Positions 47,424 through 56,779 of a stretch of DNA of 64,000 nucleotides are shown in pieces. The first letter of the stretch is position 1. Each line of letters starts with the position of its first letter. Below the pieces are notes generated by a model, which was given only the letters and a program-made list of their open reading frames with translations, was not told the origin of the DNA and searched no databases. The translations under genes and the position numbers were made by a program. Source of the stretch: a cyanobacterium PCC 7702 (GTDB taxonomy: Bacteria > Cyanobacteriota > Cyanobacteriia > Cyanobacteriales > Nostocaceae); assembly GCA_000332255.1 (NCBI GenBank), contig KB235926.1:841416-905415 (forward strand). Reading direction: 5' to 3'.

Positions 47424-48179
47424 ATGGCTGATTGTCTAGAACAAGAGTTACAAAAGCGGCTAGGTTTGTATCAACTATTTCTGAGATTGTACGAGCACCA
47501 CAGCAGTCTTTTCCACGAAATTCTCCAGTTAGAAAATTTTTCTCAGCCGTCTTTTTTAGGTGGGCGACAACTTTACTTGCTGGGAAAAGTGGAAGATTCT
47601 GTTATTTATATAATTACGAATTTGTGTGCAGGTAAGACGCAAAGTTTCACACAACCACAGCAAATCTGGACAATTGGCCGCGATCGCCGTTGCGCCATTT
47701 ACATCTCCGACCGATATGTATCTCGTCGCCATGCAGCAATTCAATACATCGACAGTCTTCCGGAACAAGGTTTTTACTTGATTGATTTTAACAGTACCAA
47801 TGGTACTTATCTTAACGGCGAACCGGTCTACAAGCCGAAAAGATTGCAAGACGGCGATCGAATTCGCTTGGGTAGCATTACTTTTTCGTTTTTTACGAAT
47901 CTTGGTCCTCCTCAAGTTTTACCTCCGGCGCATTTAGCAACGAAAAAAGAAAACAAGCAAATGCACGACACTGCACAAGTTGAGTGTCGTGCGATGCAAA
48001 CATCCTTGGTTGATATCTTGAATCCCCTTCAACAAATGAATTTGAGAACCGACAAACAAACAGTAATTTCTGCACTAGAGTTGCAGTTAAGTAAACGGCT
48101 GCGATCAGAAATTTTAGATGATTTTTTCCGCCGCAGACAACAGCTGCAAACAAAACTGCATTCAAATACAGCAGATTAA
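47424..48179 (+). CDS. FHA-domain protein
   Basis: A cytoplasmic 251-residue protein whose central forkhead-associated domain (about residues 75-155) binds phosphothreonine peptides: WTIGRDRRCAIYISDRYVSR, RHAAIQYID, DFNSTNGTYLNGEPV and LQDGDRIRLGSITFSF contain the conserved Gly-Arg, Ser-x2-His and Asn-Gly positions. The N-terminal 70 residues are helical; the C-terminal 90 are helical and charged. Placed after a Ser/Thr kinase on the same strand, it is a plausible reader of that kinase's products. Confidence 0.9.
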   Translation: MADCLEQELQKRLGLYQLFLRLYEHHSSLFHEILQLENFSQPSFLGGRQLYLLGKVEDSVIYIITNLCAGKTQSFTQPQQIWTIGRDRRCAIYISDRYVSRRHAAIQYIDSLPEQGFYLIDFNSTNGTYLNGEPVYKPKRLQDGDRIRLGSITFSFFTNLGPPQVLPPAHLATKKENKQMHDTAQVECRAMQTSLVDILNPLQQMNLRTDKQTVISALELQLSKRLRSEILDDFFRRRQQLQTKLHSNTAD

Positions 48180-48224
48180 GCTCGCTATCTAAATGCAAGT
48201 TAGTATAAGCAATTGTCTTGGGTT

Positions 48225-49310
48225 TTATTCTTCGGAAGGATAATTCTCAATATCTTCCTCTTGTTCTTCTTCCTCACTAGTTTTTCTAACAGAATTAGCA
48301 GAAACAACAGCTCCTTTTTCCAGTTTTTCCTTGACCTGTTGCTTAATTAGTTCCGCAAATTCGGCTTTTTCTTCTAAATATTTAATAGCATTGTCTCGAC
48401 CTTGGGAGATGTTATCGCCGTTGTAGCTATACCAAGCTCCTTTACGAGTAAGTACGCCAGTTTCTTCTGCCAAATCCACAAGACAGCCCAAAGTAGAAAT
48501 TCCCTTGCCAAAAATAATGTCAAATTCCGCAACTCTAAAAGGCGGTGCAACTTTATTTTTAGCAACTTTCACTTTAACACGGTTGCCAAATTCTTCTGAG
48601 CCTTTTTTGAGGGTTTGAATTCGGCGAATATCCAGGCGTACGGAAGCGTAGTATTTCAAAGCATTACCACCAGTGGTTGTTTCTGGGTTACCGTAGGTAA
48701 CGCCGATTTTTTGTCGCAATTGGTTGAGGAAGATAACCGTGCAACCAGATTTGCCTATATTACCAGTAATTTTACGTAGAGCCTGGCTCATTAATCTCGC
48801 TTGAAGACCAACGTGAGCATCGCCCATTTCCCCTTCAATTTCGGCGCGGGGAACTAGTGCTGCTACGGAATCAACGACTACAATGTCAACTGCTGCAGAG
48901 CGGACAAGTTGATCGACTATTTCTAAAGCTGCTTCTCCTGTATCTGGTTGGGAAACTAGTAAATTTTCGATATCTACACCCAAAGCAGCTGCGTAGGTAG
49001 GGTCTAAGGCGTGTTCAGCATCTACATAGGCAGCAATGCCGCCACTTTTTTGCACTTCTGCAACCGCATGTAGTGCAAGTGTGGTTTTTCCAGAACTTTC
49101 CGGACCATAAATCTCAATTACTCGTCCTTTGGGCAAACCACCGCCTAATGCCAAATCCAGGGTGAGTGCTCCACTGGGAATAGTTTCTACCCGCATGCGA
49201 GTGGCATCGCCCAAACGCATGATTGTTCCTTTTCCAAAGGTGCGCTCAATTTGGTTTAGTACCATGTTGAGCGCTTTTTGCTTGCCAGGGTTATCAGTGT
49301 TAACAGCCAT
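48225..49310 (-). CDS. recA: Recombinase RecA
   Basis: RecA forms filaments on single-stranded DNA for homologous recombination and SOS signalling. 361 residues: Walker [11 protein letters not shown], Walker B VVDSVAAL, the L1 loop [20 protein letters not shown]2 [20 protein letters not shown], and MAW-like core in [20 protein letters not shown]. The acidic tail [16 protein letters not shown] is typical. An SOS box was looked for upstream and not convincingly found. Convergent with the FHA gene. Confidence 0.98.
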   Translation of the reverse strand: MAVNTDNPGKQKALNMVLNQIERTFGKGTIMRLGDATRMRVETIPSGALTLDLALGGGLPKGRVIEIYGPESSGKTTLALHAVAEVQKSGGIAAYVDAEHALDPTYAAALGVDIENLLVSQPDTGEAALEIVDQLVRSAAVDIVVVDSVAALVPRAEIEGEMGDAHVGLQARLMSQALRKITGNIGKSGCTVIFLNQLRQKIGVTYGNPETTTGGNALKYYASVRLDIRRIQTLKKGSEEFGNRVKVKVAKNKVAPPFRVAEFDIIFGKGISTLGCLVDLAEETGVLTRKGAWYSYNGDNISQGRDNAIKYLEEKAEFAELIKQQVKEKLEKGAVVSANSVRKTSEEEEQEEDIENYPSEE

Positions 49311-49658
49311 TCCTACCTCTATTTATAAGATTTAGGGAGTTGAGACGGGGAAATTTTAATAGAACAGATATACTATTTTGACATTTTCCTGCCGCTAATC
49401 GCTACATAGTCTAGCGCGGTCTTGACAAGATTGCGATCGGACTTTTGGGATTGCTGTTTTTGAGATACTTTTGGATTATACTCTACTCAAATTGTCGCCA
49501 AAACCCTGGTTAGCATTGCTACACATAGATTTTATGACTCAAATATTATCTTTTGCAAAAATTGCCTGTACTGCAGTATTTATGATGGAAATTATGCAAC
49601 TTCTTCAGCTTAGGACTAGAAGCTGGCCCGGTTAAAATACCCTACCTGCGCGTTGAGA
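49311..49658. promoter_or_regulatory. Divergent recA/xseA promoter region
   Basis: About 340 bases between recA and xseA. I looked for the cyanobacterial LexA-type site (palindromic GTAC-N-GTAC form) and did not find one. No gene is supported. Confidence 0.4.
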
Positions 49659-50901
49659 ATGAATACCGAGTTTGCTGAATTTTTGATTTCTGATTCAGTA
49701 GTTTCAGTTGCTGAGTTAACTGAATACCTCCGCTTTTTGCTAGAGCAGGATGGACAACTGCGGCAAATTTGGGTCAGAGGAGAAATTTCTAGCGCCAATC
49801 AGCACCGTAGTGGTTTATTTTTTACATTCCAAGATCCACAAGCAGCAGCTGAAATCAAGTGCGTAGTATGGAACAGCCAACTACCCAAACTAATGCAGTT
49901 GCCAATAGTAGGCGAGCAACTAATTATTTTAGGCAGCATGCGGATTTATCCGCAGCCAGGAGAGTACCAGCTTTCGGTTTGGCAAGCTTTACCTGCTGGT
50001 GCGGGATTGCAAGCACTACGCTACCAACAATTGCGCCACCGCTTAGAAGCAGAAGGTTTATTTGCACCAGAAAAAAAGCGATCGCTTCCTCGCCATCCCC
50101 AAACGATCGCCGTTGTTACCTCACCCACCGCCGCTGCTTGGGGAGATATCCAAAAAACTCTCAAGCATAGATACCCAGGTTTACACGTTCTGTTTTCACC
50201 TGCTACAGTCCAAGGAAAGCAAGCACCCGAGTCTATTGTCAAAGCAATTCAACGGGTAGAACGAGATCGGCGCGCTCAGGTGCTAATTCTTTCCCGTGGA
50301 GGTGTAGCAGTTGAGGAATTAGCTTGCTTTAACGATGAGGGAGTCGTGCGAGCTGTTGCTGATTGCTCGATTCCCGTGATTACCGGTATCGGACGTCAAA
50401 AAGATCAATTTTTGGTAGACTTAGCTGCAGATGAAAGGGTACATACTCCTACAGCAGCAGCAGAACGAGTTGTTCCGGCGCTTGCAGAACTTTACGATCG
50501 CCATCGGCAGCGAACTGTCCAGCTGCAAAAATTAATGTATGACAAATTAGAAACTGCAGAGAATCAACTGCAAATGCTGCGAAATCGCCTGCAGCGCTTG
50601 CGGTTAGATAGCCAAATTCAGCACCAAATACAGCTAGCTGCTAAGCTGGAAACGCCGACGATTGCTACAAGTTACAAACAGCAAATTGCAGCATGCGAAT
50701 CAGTGTTTACAGATGTTGCGACAAAAGTTGGTAACTCTCGACCCCAAAGCTGTTTTACAACGGGGTTACGCAGTCGTCAGACAAGAAAACGGGACAATTG
50801 TTCGCCATGGATCTGAGTTAGCTGTAGGACAAAAGTTGTGGATTCAGTTCGGTAATGGCAAGGTAAGGGTAAAAGTTATAGAAACAACGCATTATTCCTA
50901 G
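49659..50901 (+). pseudogene. xseA: Exodeoxyribonuclease VII large subunit, frameshifted
   Basis: XseA is the catalytic subunit of ExoVII, a single-strand exonuclease. Frame 1 encodes the N-terminal OB fold (LRQIWVRGEISSANQHRSGL), the catalytic core (IAVVTSPTAAAWGDIQKTL, LILSRGGVAVEEL, VHTPTAAAERVVPA) and coiled-coil start to about 50655, then runs into an unrelated tail ending at 50816. The genuine C-terminus continues in the +1 frame: LQVTNSKLQHANQCLQ, LVTLDPKAVLQRGYAVVRQE and VGQKLWIQFGNGKVRV to 50901. Removing one C near 50653-50657 restores a single reading frame. Either the gene is broken or the base is a sequence error. ATG 49659 is preferred over TTG 49653. xseB follows 52 bases downstream. 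Confidence 0.85.
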
Positions 50902-50953
50902 GAACGCCAACATCTGTACGGTAAAACATTTTGATTGTTTTAATTCTAAATTT

Positions 50954-51151
50954 ATGAAAGCTTGGAATTACGAAGCTAAAGTTGCCGAAATAGAAAGAAT
51001 TATCGCTCGTATTGAAGCGGGTGATTTAGAACTGGCAGAAGTTTTTGAGCAATTTGTACAAGCAGTAGAAGATTTGCGTGAGTGTGAAAATTTCTTGCAA
51101 CAGCAAAAAAAGCAGGTAGATTTGCTGATTGAGACTTTGAGTGACCAGTAG
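50954..51151 (+). CDS. xseB: Exodeoxyribonuclease VII small subunit
   Basis: The 65-residue helical subunit that binds the coiled-coil arm of XseA. The pattern [56 protein letters not shown] is characteristic. It is intact although xseA directly upstream is frameshifted. Confidence 0.93.
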   Translation: MKAWNYEAKVAEIERIIARIEAGDLELAEVFEQFVQAVEDLRECENFLQQQKKQVDLLIETLSDQ

Positions 51152-51234
51152 TAGTTGTTGTTGCTGAAAGCAGATGAGATAAGGGCCGTTACAGCATAGA
51201 CTTTTTGATCGTAGAGCTAACAAAAGAGGTTGCT

Positions 51235-51990
51235 GTGGCTAAATTTCTGTTTGTAACTGACCTAGATAATACCCTCGTAGGTGATGATCAAGCCCTGGTA
51301 GAGTTGAACGATCGCCTGCACCAACACCGTCAACAATATGGTACGAAAATCGTGTATGCAACTGGGCGATCGCCAATTCTTTACCAACAACTTCAAGCAG
51401 AAAAAAATCTTTTAGAGCCTGACGCCCTGATTTTAGCCGTGGGAACAGAAATATATATAAACGGTAATGACAGTTTTGATCCAACTTGGGCAGAAAAACT
51501 TTCAGAAGGATGGGACAGGAATTTGGTATTATCTATTACAGATAAATTTCCGCAATTACAACTACAACCTAATTCAGAACAGCGTCCTTTCAAGGTAAGT
51601 TTTTTCCTGACTCAAGAAGCTGCCGTCTTTGTTTTACCATTATTGAAATCAGAATTGCTGCAATCTGGTTTGAATATAAAGTTAATCTATAGTAGCGGTA
51701 TAGACCTTGACATTGTGCCTGACAGAAGCGATAAAGGTCAGGCAGTACAATTTCTCCGCCAAAAATGGCAATTCGTTGCCCAAAAAACGGTTGTCTGCGG
51801 TGATTCTGGAAACGACATCGCTTTATTCGCCACAGGAAGTAACGAACAACGAGGAATCATTGTTGGAAATGCTCGCCCCGAGTTACTAGAGTGGCACGCT
51901 CGACATCCTGCTGACCACCGTTACTTGGCAAAAAATTTCTATGCTGGTGGAATTCTGGAAGGTTTACAATATTTTGGACTGATAGAATGA
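51235..51990 (+). CDS. Sucrose-phosphate phosphatase
   Basis: A HAD-superfamily (type IIB) phosphatase that removes phosphate from sucrose-6-phosphate, giving the compatible solute sucrose. Motif [16 protein letters not shown], motif [10 protein letters not shown], the sugar-specificity region [13 protein letters not shown], motif III Lys in [13 protein letters not shown] and motif [15 protein letters not shown] are all present. Start GTG at 51235 has AGAGG seven bases upstream; an upstream TTG at 51205 is in frame but weaker. The stop overlaps ruvA by four bases (ATGA). No sucrose-phosphate synthase gene is in the window. Confidence 0.93.
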   Translation: MAKFLFVTDLDNTLVGDDQALVELNDRLHQHRQQYGTKIVYATGRSPILYQQLQAEKNLLEPDALILAVGTEIYINGNDSFDPTWAEKLSEGWDRNLVLSITDKFPQLQLQPNSEQRPFKVSFFLTQEAAVFVLPLLKSELLQSGLNIKLIYSSGIDLDIVPDRSDKGQAVQFLRQKWQFVAQKTVVCGDSGNDIALFATGSNEQRGIIVGNARPELLEWHARHPADHRYLAKNFYAGGILEGLQYFGLIE

Positions 51991-52625
51991 TTAGCTATCT
52001 CAAAGGCATTGTCGCAGGTATTCAAAAACATGGCGGTAATCGCTATATTCTCACCCTGGAAGTTAACGGTATAGGATACGATCTGCAAGTTCCAGCACGC
52101 TTTGCTCAACAGTTACCTGAGTCGGGAGGCGAAGTGCAAGTATTTACCCATTATCAGATTCGAGAGGAAGTACCGCTCCTGTACGGTTTTGCTTCGCCAG
52201 GAGAACGAGATTTATTTCGTCATTTGCTCAGTGTGAGTGGAGTTGGTGCTGCTAGTGCGATCGCTTTGTTGGACACTCTGGAACTCCCAGAATTAGTCCA
52301 AACAATTATTACCGGTAACGTTCAATTGCTGATTCAAGCCCCCGGTGTGGGTAAGAAAATTGCTGAACGCATTTGCCTAGAATTAAAAAGCAAATTAATA
52401 GAATGGCGCAAAACAGCCGGCTTTTTCGTAGCCACAGGTGGACCTGCACCTGGTATTCTAGAGGAAGTACAAATGACTCTTTTGGCATTGGGATATACTC
52501 CCAGTGAAGTAACTCATGCTTTGCACGTGGTCAGCGAAGATATCGGACTGCCCAAAGACGCCTACGTAGAAGACTGGATCAAACAAGCGATCGCTCACCT
52601 GAGCAGTAGCGAATACACTCAATAA
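51987..52625 (+). CDS. ruvA: Holliday junction branch migration protein RuvA
   Basis: RuvA tetramers grip Holliday junctions and recruit the RuvB motor. The N-terminal OB fold starts [13 protein letters not shown] and includes [11 protein letters not shown]; two helix-hairpin-helix segments follow ([17 protein letters not shown] and [19 protein letters not shown]); the C-terminal domain III ([19 protein letters not shown]) contacts RuvB. 212 residues. It overlaps the sucrose-phosphate phosphatase gene by four bases. Confidence 0.95.
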   Translation: MISYLKGIVAGIQKHGGNRYILTLEVNGIGYDLQVPARFAQQLPESGGEVQVFTHYQIREEVPLLYGFASPGERDLFRHLLSVSGVGAASAIALLDTLELPELVQTIITGNVQLLIQAPGVGKKIAERICLELKSKLIEWRKTAGFFVATGGPAPGILEEVQMTLLALGYTPSEVTHALHVVSEDIGLPKDAYVEDWIKQAIAHLSSSEYTQ

Positions 52626-52655
52626 TTACCATCGATTTCCTCTCCCTACTAAAAC

Positions 52656-53876
52656 ATGGCCGCCGACCCTTACGCTTGGATAGAACAATCCCTAGCTACC
52701 ATTGAAGCCTGTAACTGGTATCGTTCTGTACAAACAATTAACGGCCATCCCGGACCAACCGTGCTTTTAGAAGGGCAAGAGGTAATTAATTTTGCTAGTA
52801 ATGATTATTTGGGATTAGCTGGAGACGAGCGCTTAATAGCTGCAGCAACTACTGCTATCCAAGAATTTGGCACCGGTAGTACTGGTTCGCGATTGCTCAG
52901 CGGACATCGAGAATTACACAGACAATTGGAATTGGCGATCGCCTCTTTCAAACAAACAGAAGACGCACTCGTCTTCAGTTCCGGCTACTTGGCTAATTTA
53001 GGAACAATCACTGCATTAGCAGGCAAGCGAGATTTAATTTTAGCCGATCGATATAACCATTCCAGCTTAAAAAATGGCGCCATTCTCAGTGGAGCAACCA
53101 TAATTGAATACCCCCACTGTCACCTGCCAACATTAAAAAATGAATTGCAACGACAGCGACACAACTATCGACGCTGTTTGATAATTACCGATAGCGTCTT
53201 CAGTATGGATGGTGATTTGTGTCCTTTACCAGCACTGTTAGATCTAGCTGAAGCTTTTAGTTGCATGCTGTTAGTCGATGAGGCCCACGCCACTGGCGTG
53301 CTAGGACAAACCGGTGCTGGATGTGTCGAACATTTTGGATGTACGGGAAGACGGCTGATCCAAATTGGTACCCTCAGTAAAGCCTTGGGTAGCTTGGGTG
53401 GATATGTAGCAGGAAGTACCGCTTTGATAGATTTTTTACGCAACCGCGCTCCCACTTGGATCTATACCACCGCCCTTTCACCAGCTGACACAGCAGCAGC
53501 ATTAGCCGCAATCAATATTGTTCGGAAAGAACCCCACCGTCGTCAGCAACTGTGGGAAAATGTAAATTACTTGAAAAAAAGTATCCAACAATATTGCCCG
53601 GAACTAAAATTACTACCTTCCGAATCGCCAATTTTATGTCTTCAGTTTGCTGACGCCAAAGAAGTCCTCAACGTAGGACAAAAACTCAAATCTGCTGGTA
53701 TTTTTGCTCCTGCAATTCGTCCCCCTACTGTCCCCACAAGTAGAATACGGCTATCTGTGATGGCAACTCATCAAAAAGTACATCTAGAAAAACTAATACA
53801 ATCCCTTCATGGCATAAAAGATAATTTCTCCTTTCAAGCCAATAAAAAAACAACCCCCCACCACGGGGAGGTGTAG
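52656..53876 (+). CDS. bioF: 8-amino-7-oxononanoate synthase-type PLP enzyme
   Basis: A class II alpha-oxoamine synthase that condenses pimeloyl thioester with alanine in biotin synthesis. [71 protein letters not shown], and the PLP lysine in [17 protein letters not shown] are intact. Related enzymes (KBL, ALAS, long-chain oxoamine synthases) share the fold, but the short length (406) and N-terminus favour BioF. Its last codons fall in a C/G-rich hairpin (53851-53873) followed by a T-run at 53890 that may terminate transcription. Confidence 0.9.
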   Translation: MAADPYAWIEQSLATIEACNWYRSVQTINGHPGPTVLLEGQEVINFASNDYLGLAGDERLIAAATTAIQEFGTGSTGSRLLSGHRELHRQLELAIASFKQTEDALVFSSGYLANLGTITALAGKRDLILADRYNHSSLKNGAILSGATIIEYPHCHLPTLKNELQRQRHNYRRCLIITDSVFSMDGDLCPLPALLDLAEAFSCMLLVDEAHATGVLGQTGAGCVEHFGCTGRRLIQIGTLSKALGSLGGYVAGSTALIDFLRNRAPTWIYTTALSPADTAAALAAINIVRKEPHRRQQLWENVNYLKKSIQQYCPELKLLPSESPILCLQFADAKEVLNVGQKLKSAGIFAPAIRPPTVPTSRIRLSVMATHQKVHLEKLIQSLHGIKDNFSFQANKKTTPHHGEV

Positions 53877-53915
53877 GAAAATTTATTGATTTTTTTTCAA
53901 ATAGCTTATAAAAGC

Positions 53916-54323
53916 TTAGTTGTTAGCCTTTTTTGTCGGCTCAACTTTTGCTTCTACCTTTACAGTCTTGACACCCTTAACTTCCTTAGCCAAGGGTACA
54001 ACTTTTTTAAGTTCTGCTGGCGAAGGAACTGTTCCTTTTACGGTTATAGCACCATCTTGTCCTTCAACTTCTAACTTGCTACCCGGTAATTTTTCCTTCA
54101 GGTGTTTGCTGACGGCAGATATAAGATCATTTGCAGATGATTTAGAAGTTGTGACAGCTTTATTGGAAGTTTGACTGGTTTGACTAGCTTCTTTTACTGG
54201 CGCTTTAGTATTCTCATTTGCAGCGCCAGGAGTTTCTGGACCAGTTTTAGCAGCTTCTTGTTGACAAGCAACTGTACCAGCTAACAAAATACCACTCATC
54301 AAAAAGACAATTAGCTTTTTCAT
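53916..54323 (-). CDS. BON-domain lipoprotein
   Basis: A 135-residue envelope lipoprotein. The signal MKKLIVFLMSGILLAGTVAC ends in a lipobox with the lipidated Cys at 20. A Thr/Ser/Ala-rich flexible linker is followed by a BON domain from about residue 63: ANDLISAVSKHLKEKLPGSK, GAITVKGTVPSPAELKKVVP, VKGVKTVKVEAKV. BON domains are associated with phospholipid or polymer binding in the periplasm. The 5' leader has a tandem AACTTTGAAA repeat (near 54339-54358). Convergent with bioF. Confidence 0.9.
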   Translation of the reverse strand: MKKLIVFLMSGILLAGTVACQQEAAKTGPETPGAANENTKAPVKEASQTSQTSNKAVTTSKSSANDLISAVSKHLKEKLPGSKLEVEGQDGAITVKGTVPSPAELKKVVPLAKEVKGVKTVKVEAKVEPTKKANN

Positions 54324-54924
54324 TCCTCTCTCCTGGTTAGAACTTTGAAAAACTTTGAAAAATTGATGTAGATTTAGTTTCGAATTTGGTGTTGAGGAGC
54401 AAATTTTAAAAAAAAGATTAACAAAAGTCCTATAGATGTTGTAGAAAATACACCTATGCGAGCGAATGAGAAGACCTCATTTAACTATTATGAAATTACC
54501 GATGATTACAGCTAGCTGTATTCTGGAAAGAAGCTATCTCTTGACCTAAACTCAAGCAGCTTTCCCAGAAAACATTTAGTCGTCTCATCAAGGTGATTTT
54601 GATGTTATCAGATTTGAGTGGATTTGACACATTATTATTAATGCAAATTCAAGTTTTGCATAATTTTTTATATTTTAATTTTTAGTATATAGAGATAAAA
54701 TTAAAATTAGAAATATTTGCCGCCTTGTCCTAGTTAATGACTTTTCGCTCAGGGCAACAGGGCAGTAATAATAATTAATTTTCGGAATAGGAAAAAAAGA
54801 GGGCGGGAGTGAATTAGACCTTTTGTATTCGTTACTTAAAATCGTTAAAGGGTGCAAGGAGTGGCAGGAATTTTGCCAAGCTCAATAATTCAGTTATCAA
54901 ACCAGGTATTAGTAGTTAAGTAAA
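54324..54924. other. AT-rich intergenic region with an inverted repeat
   Basis: 600 bases without a supported gene. ATTTTAATTTT (54672-54682) and AAAATTAAAAT (54697-54707) are 11-bp perfect complements; the right arm shares the 17-mer GAGATAAAATTAAAATT with 47256-47272. These are low-complexity sequences. Confidence 0.5.
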
Positions 54925-55551
54925 TTAAGTATTTTCATCTCGACGGTCGACAACAATCACCTTTGGATCGCTAACGGTGGAGTCGAGGGGAGAAGAGGTA
55001 GCAGTAGTGCTGACTCCGGGAGCACTGCAGACACTAAACTCCTTAATTCCTCGATTTGTGAGAATGCTTTCGGCGTGTGGGATTTCTTCATCCGTACCTT
55101 CCACTATTAGTAAATAATCGCCGCTAGAGATGCGATCGCTATAAACTCTAGCTTGTTCTTCAGGAATTCCCAAACCGACCAAAGCTAGCTAGCTAGCTAG
55201 CTAGCTAGCTGCCAGCAAACAGCCCACAACAGCACCGATACCAGCGCCAGCAGCAGTTGTAGCTAAAGTTGTAGCTAACTCTCCTGCAAGTAAAATAGTA
55301 CCCACGCCTGGAATAGCTAAGGTACCCAAACCGACAAACAGGCCGGTAATACCTCCTAAAATCCCACCTGTAACTGCTCCAGCAGCAGCTTCATCAGCTT
55401 AATTGCCAACATTATTTCAGTAATATCACTAGTGCGATTGGTGTCTTTTACAACTAAAGAAAGCCTGCTCTTTAAGTTCGGTAACGGCATCTTCAGCATT
55501 GTTAAGGCTAGAAAATAAGCCTGCAGCGCGTCAATGTTGTTTGGTAACCAT
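54925..55551 (-). pseudogene. Broken general-stress-type protein with Gly-rich membrane segment
   Basis: The intact ancestor would be a protein of about 200 residues of the cyanobacterial general-stress family, with an N-terminal flavin-like alpha/beta part, a Gly/Ala-rich segment and a C-terminal VGLGIPEEQARVYSDRISSG domain. From the ATG at 55551 the reading MVTKQH is cut by TGA where Arg is expected; homology resumes (AAGLFSSLNNAEDAVTELKE), then a deletion or frameshift before VKDTNRTSDITE, a second shift before DEAAAGAVTGGILGGITGLF, and finally seven AGCT repeats introducing stops before LVGLGIPEEQ. The open 85-codon frame at 54925-55182 is only its C-terminal part. Four separate lesions make sequencing error unlikely. 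Confidence 0.75.
55183..55210. repeat. Tetranucleotide microsatellite (AGCT)x7
   Basis: Seven perfect copies of the self-complementary unit AGCT lie inside the broken stress-protein gene. The flanks fit an ancestral GCAGCTTTGGTCGG, so the array looks like an expansion at a single AGCT. The 28-base array is a perfect palindrome. Confidence 0.95.
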
Positions 55552-55700
55552 TGTTACTCCTCCTGCCTTACTCAGTTTTGTACCTAACATTAGTTTTGCC
55601 TGTTTTGAAAGTAACTTCCATCATTCGTAAGGTGAACCGCTGCTATGTCAACAGACGGGTATTGTTTGTGAAAATAAGGCATAAATTGGAGAAACGAAAA

Positions 55701-56492
55701 ATGACAATAGCTGAGGTAAAAATTGTTTTGGTAGAACCAGCTGGCCCCTTAAACGTCGGGTCTGTGGCGCGAGCAATGAAGAATTTTGGATTTCATCAAC
55801 TGGTACTGGTAAACCCCCAATGCGATCCCCTTGGTGCAGAAGCAAAGCAAATGGCAGTGCATGCTTGGGACATTTTGCAATCAGCAGTGTCTGTGGCCAC
55901 GCTACCAGAAGCGTTGCAAGGATGCAGAAGGGCGATCGCTACTACTGGTATTGCTCATCACTGGAAGGCACCTTTGGAAAATCCCCGTGCAGCATTACCC
56001 TGGTTGTTGGAAGAAATAGGACAACCTGCAGCGCTGATTTTTGGTAGAGAAGACCGAGGATTAACTAATCAAGAATTAAATTATGCCCAGCGCTTTGTTC
56101 GCATTTCCACTTCTTGTGCTTATCCATCCTTAAATTTGGCTACTGCTGTTGCTATTTGCTGTTACGAATTAGCGCAACACGGGAAACCCGACGCTACGCA
56201 AATCCAACAAAAGTTTCACAACAGCGACTCTTTTTGTACGATTACCTTGACATCTGAGCAAGCAACTGGTGATTCCGAAGTTGCACCTTTGGATGTGGTG
56301 GAAGCATACTACCAACAACTGGAATCCCTACTGCTGAAGATAGGGTTTCTTTATCCCCATACAGTAGCTAGCCGTATGGAAAAATTTCGGCAATTGTATA
56401 ACCGTGCTCAACTGCGGACTCAAGAAGTTGCCATGTTGCGAGGTATTTTACGACAAGTAGAATGGGCACTAAAAAACAAAAGCGATCGCTAA
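55701..56492 (+). CDS. tRNA/rRNA 2'-O-methyltransferase, TrmJ/SpoU family
   Basis: A SPOUT methyltransferase with the knotted AdoMet site. Motif 1 is GPLNVGSVARAMKNFG (about 14-29), motif 2 ALIFGREDRGLTNQEL, motif 3 YPSLNLATAVAICCYEL. The C-terminal extension (LESLLLKIGFLYPHT, REVEM-like MLRGILRQVEWALK) suits TrmJ, which methylates the ribose at tRNA position 32; rRNA targets remain possible. ATG 55701 with GGAG nine bases upstream is chosen; the frame is open to 55551 but the extra 50 residues have no family match. Confidence 0.88.
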   Translation: MTIAEVKIVLVEPAGPLNVGSVARAMKNFGFHQLVLVNPQCDPLGAEAKQMAVHAWDILQSAVSVATLPEALQGCRRAIATTGIAHHWKAPLENPRAALPWLLEEIGQPAALIFGREDRGLTNQELNYAQRFVRISTSCAYPSLNLATAVAICCYELAQHGKPDATQIQQKFHNSDSFCTITLTSEQATGDSEVAPLDVVEAYYQQLESLLLKIGFLYPHTVASRMEKFRQLYNRAQLRTQEVAMLRGILRQVEWALKNKSDR

Positions 56493-56779
56493 CATTTTTA
56501 GTTTTAGTTTCTCCTTCACAATTGATACAATTTTTCTGCCAAACCTATTAACCATGACTTAAACTAAACACAAAATCCTACCTACAGCAGAAAAAATACA
56601 GAAGTTAATTATAAGTATTAATAAGTACCATAATATCAGTAATATCAAGGAGGAAGCGAGAGCGCAAAAATTGTAATTTGAGAAGAGCAAGTCGGGATTA
56701 TTCCTTAAGACTTTAGATAATGATTTATACAAAACTAACCTTGTCAGAGACAAGATTGTATACTTAAGAAAAAAATTGT

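Noticed and set aside
49311-49658. SOS (LexA) box of recA
   Set aside because: No sequence fits the cyanobacterial GTAC-type palindrome closely enough to claim.
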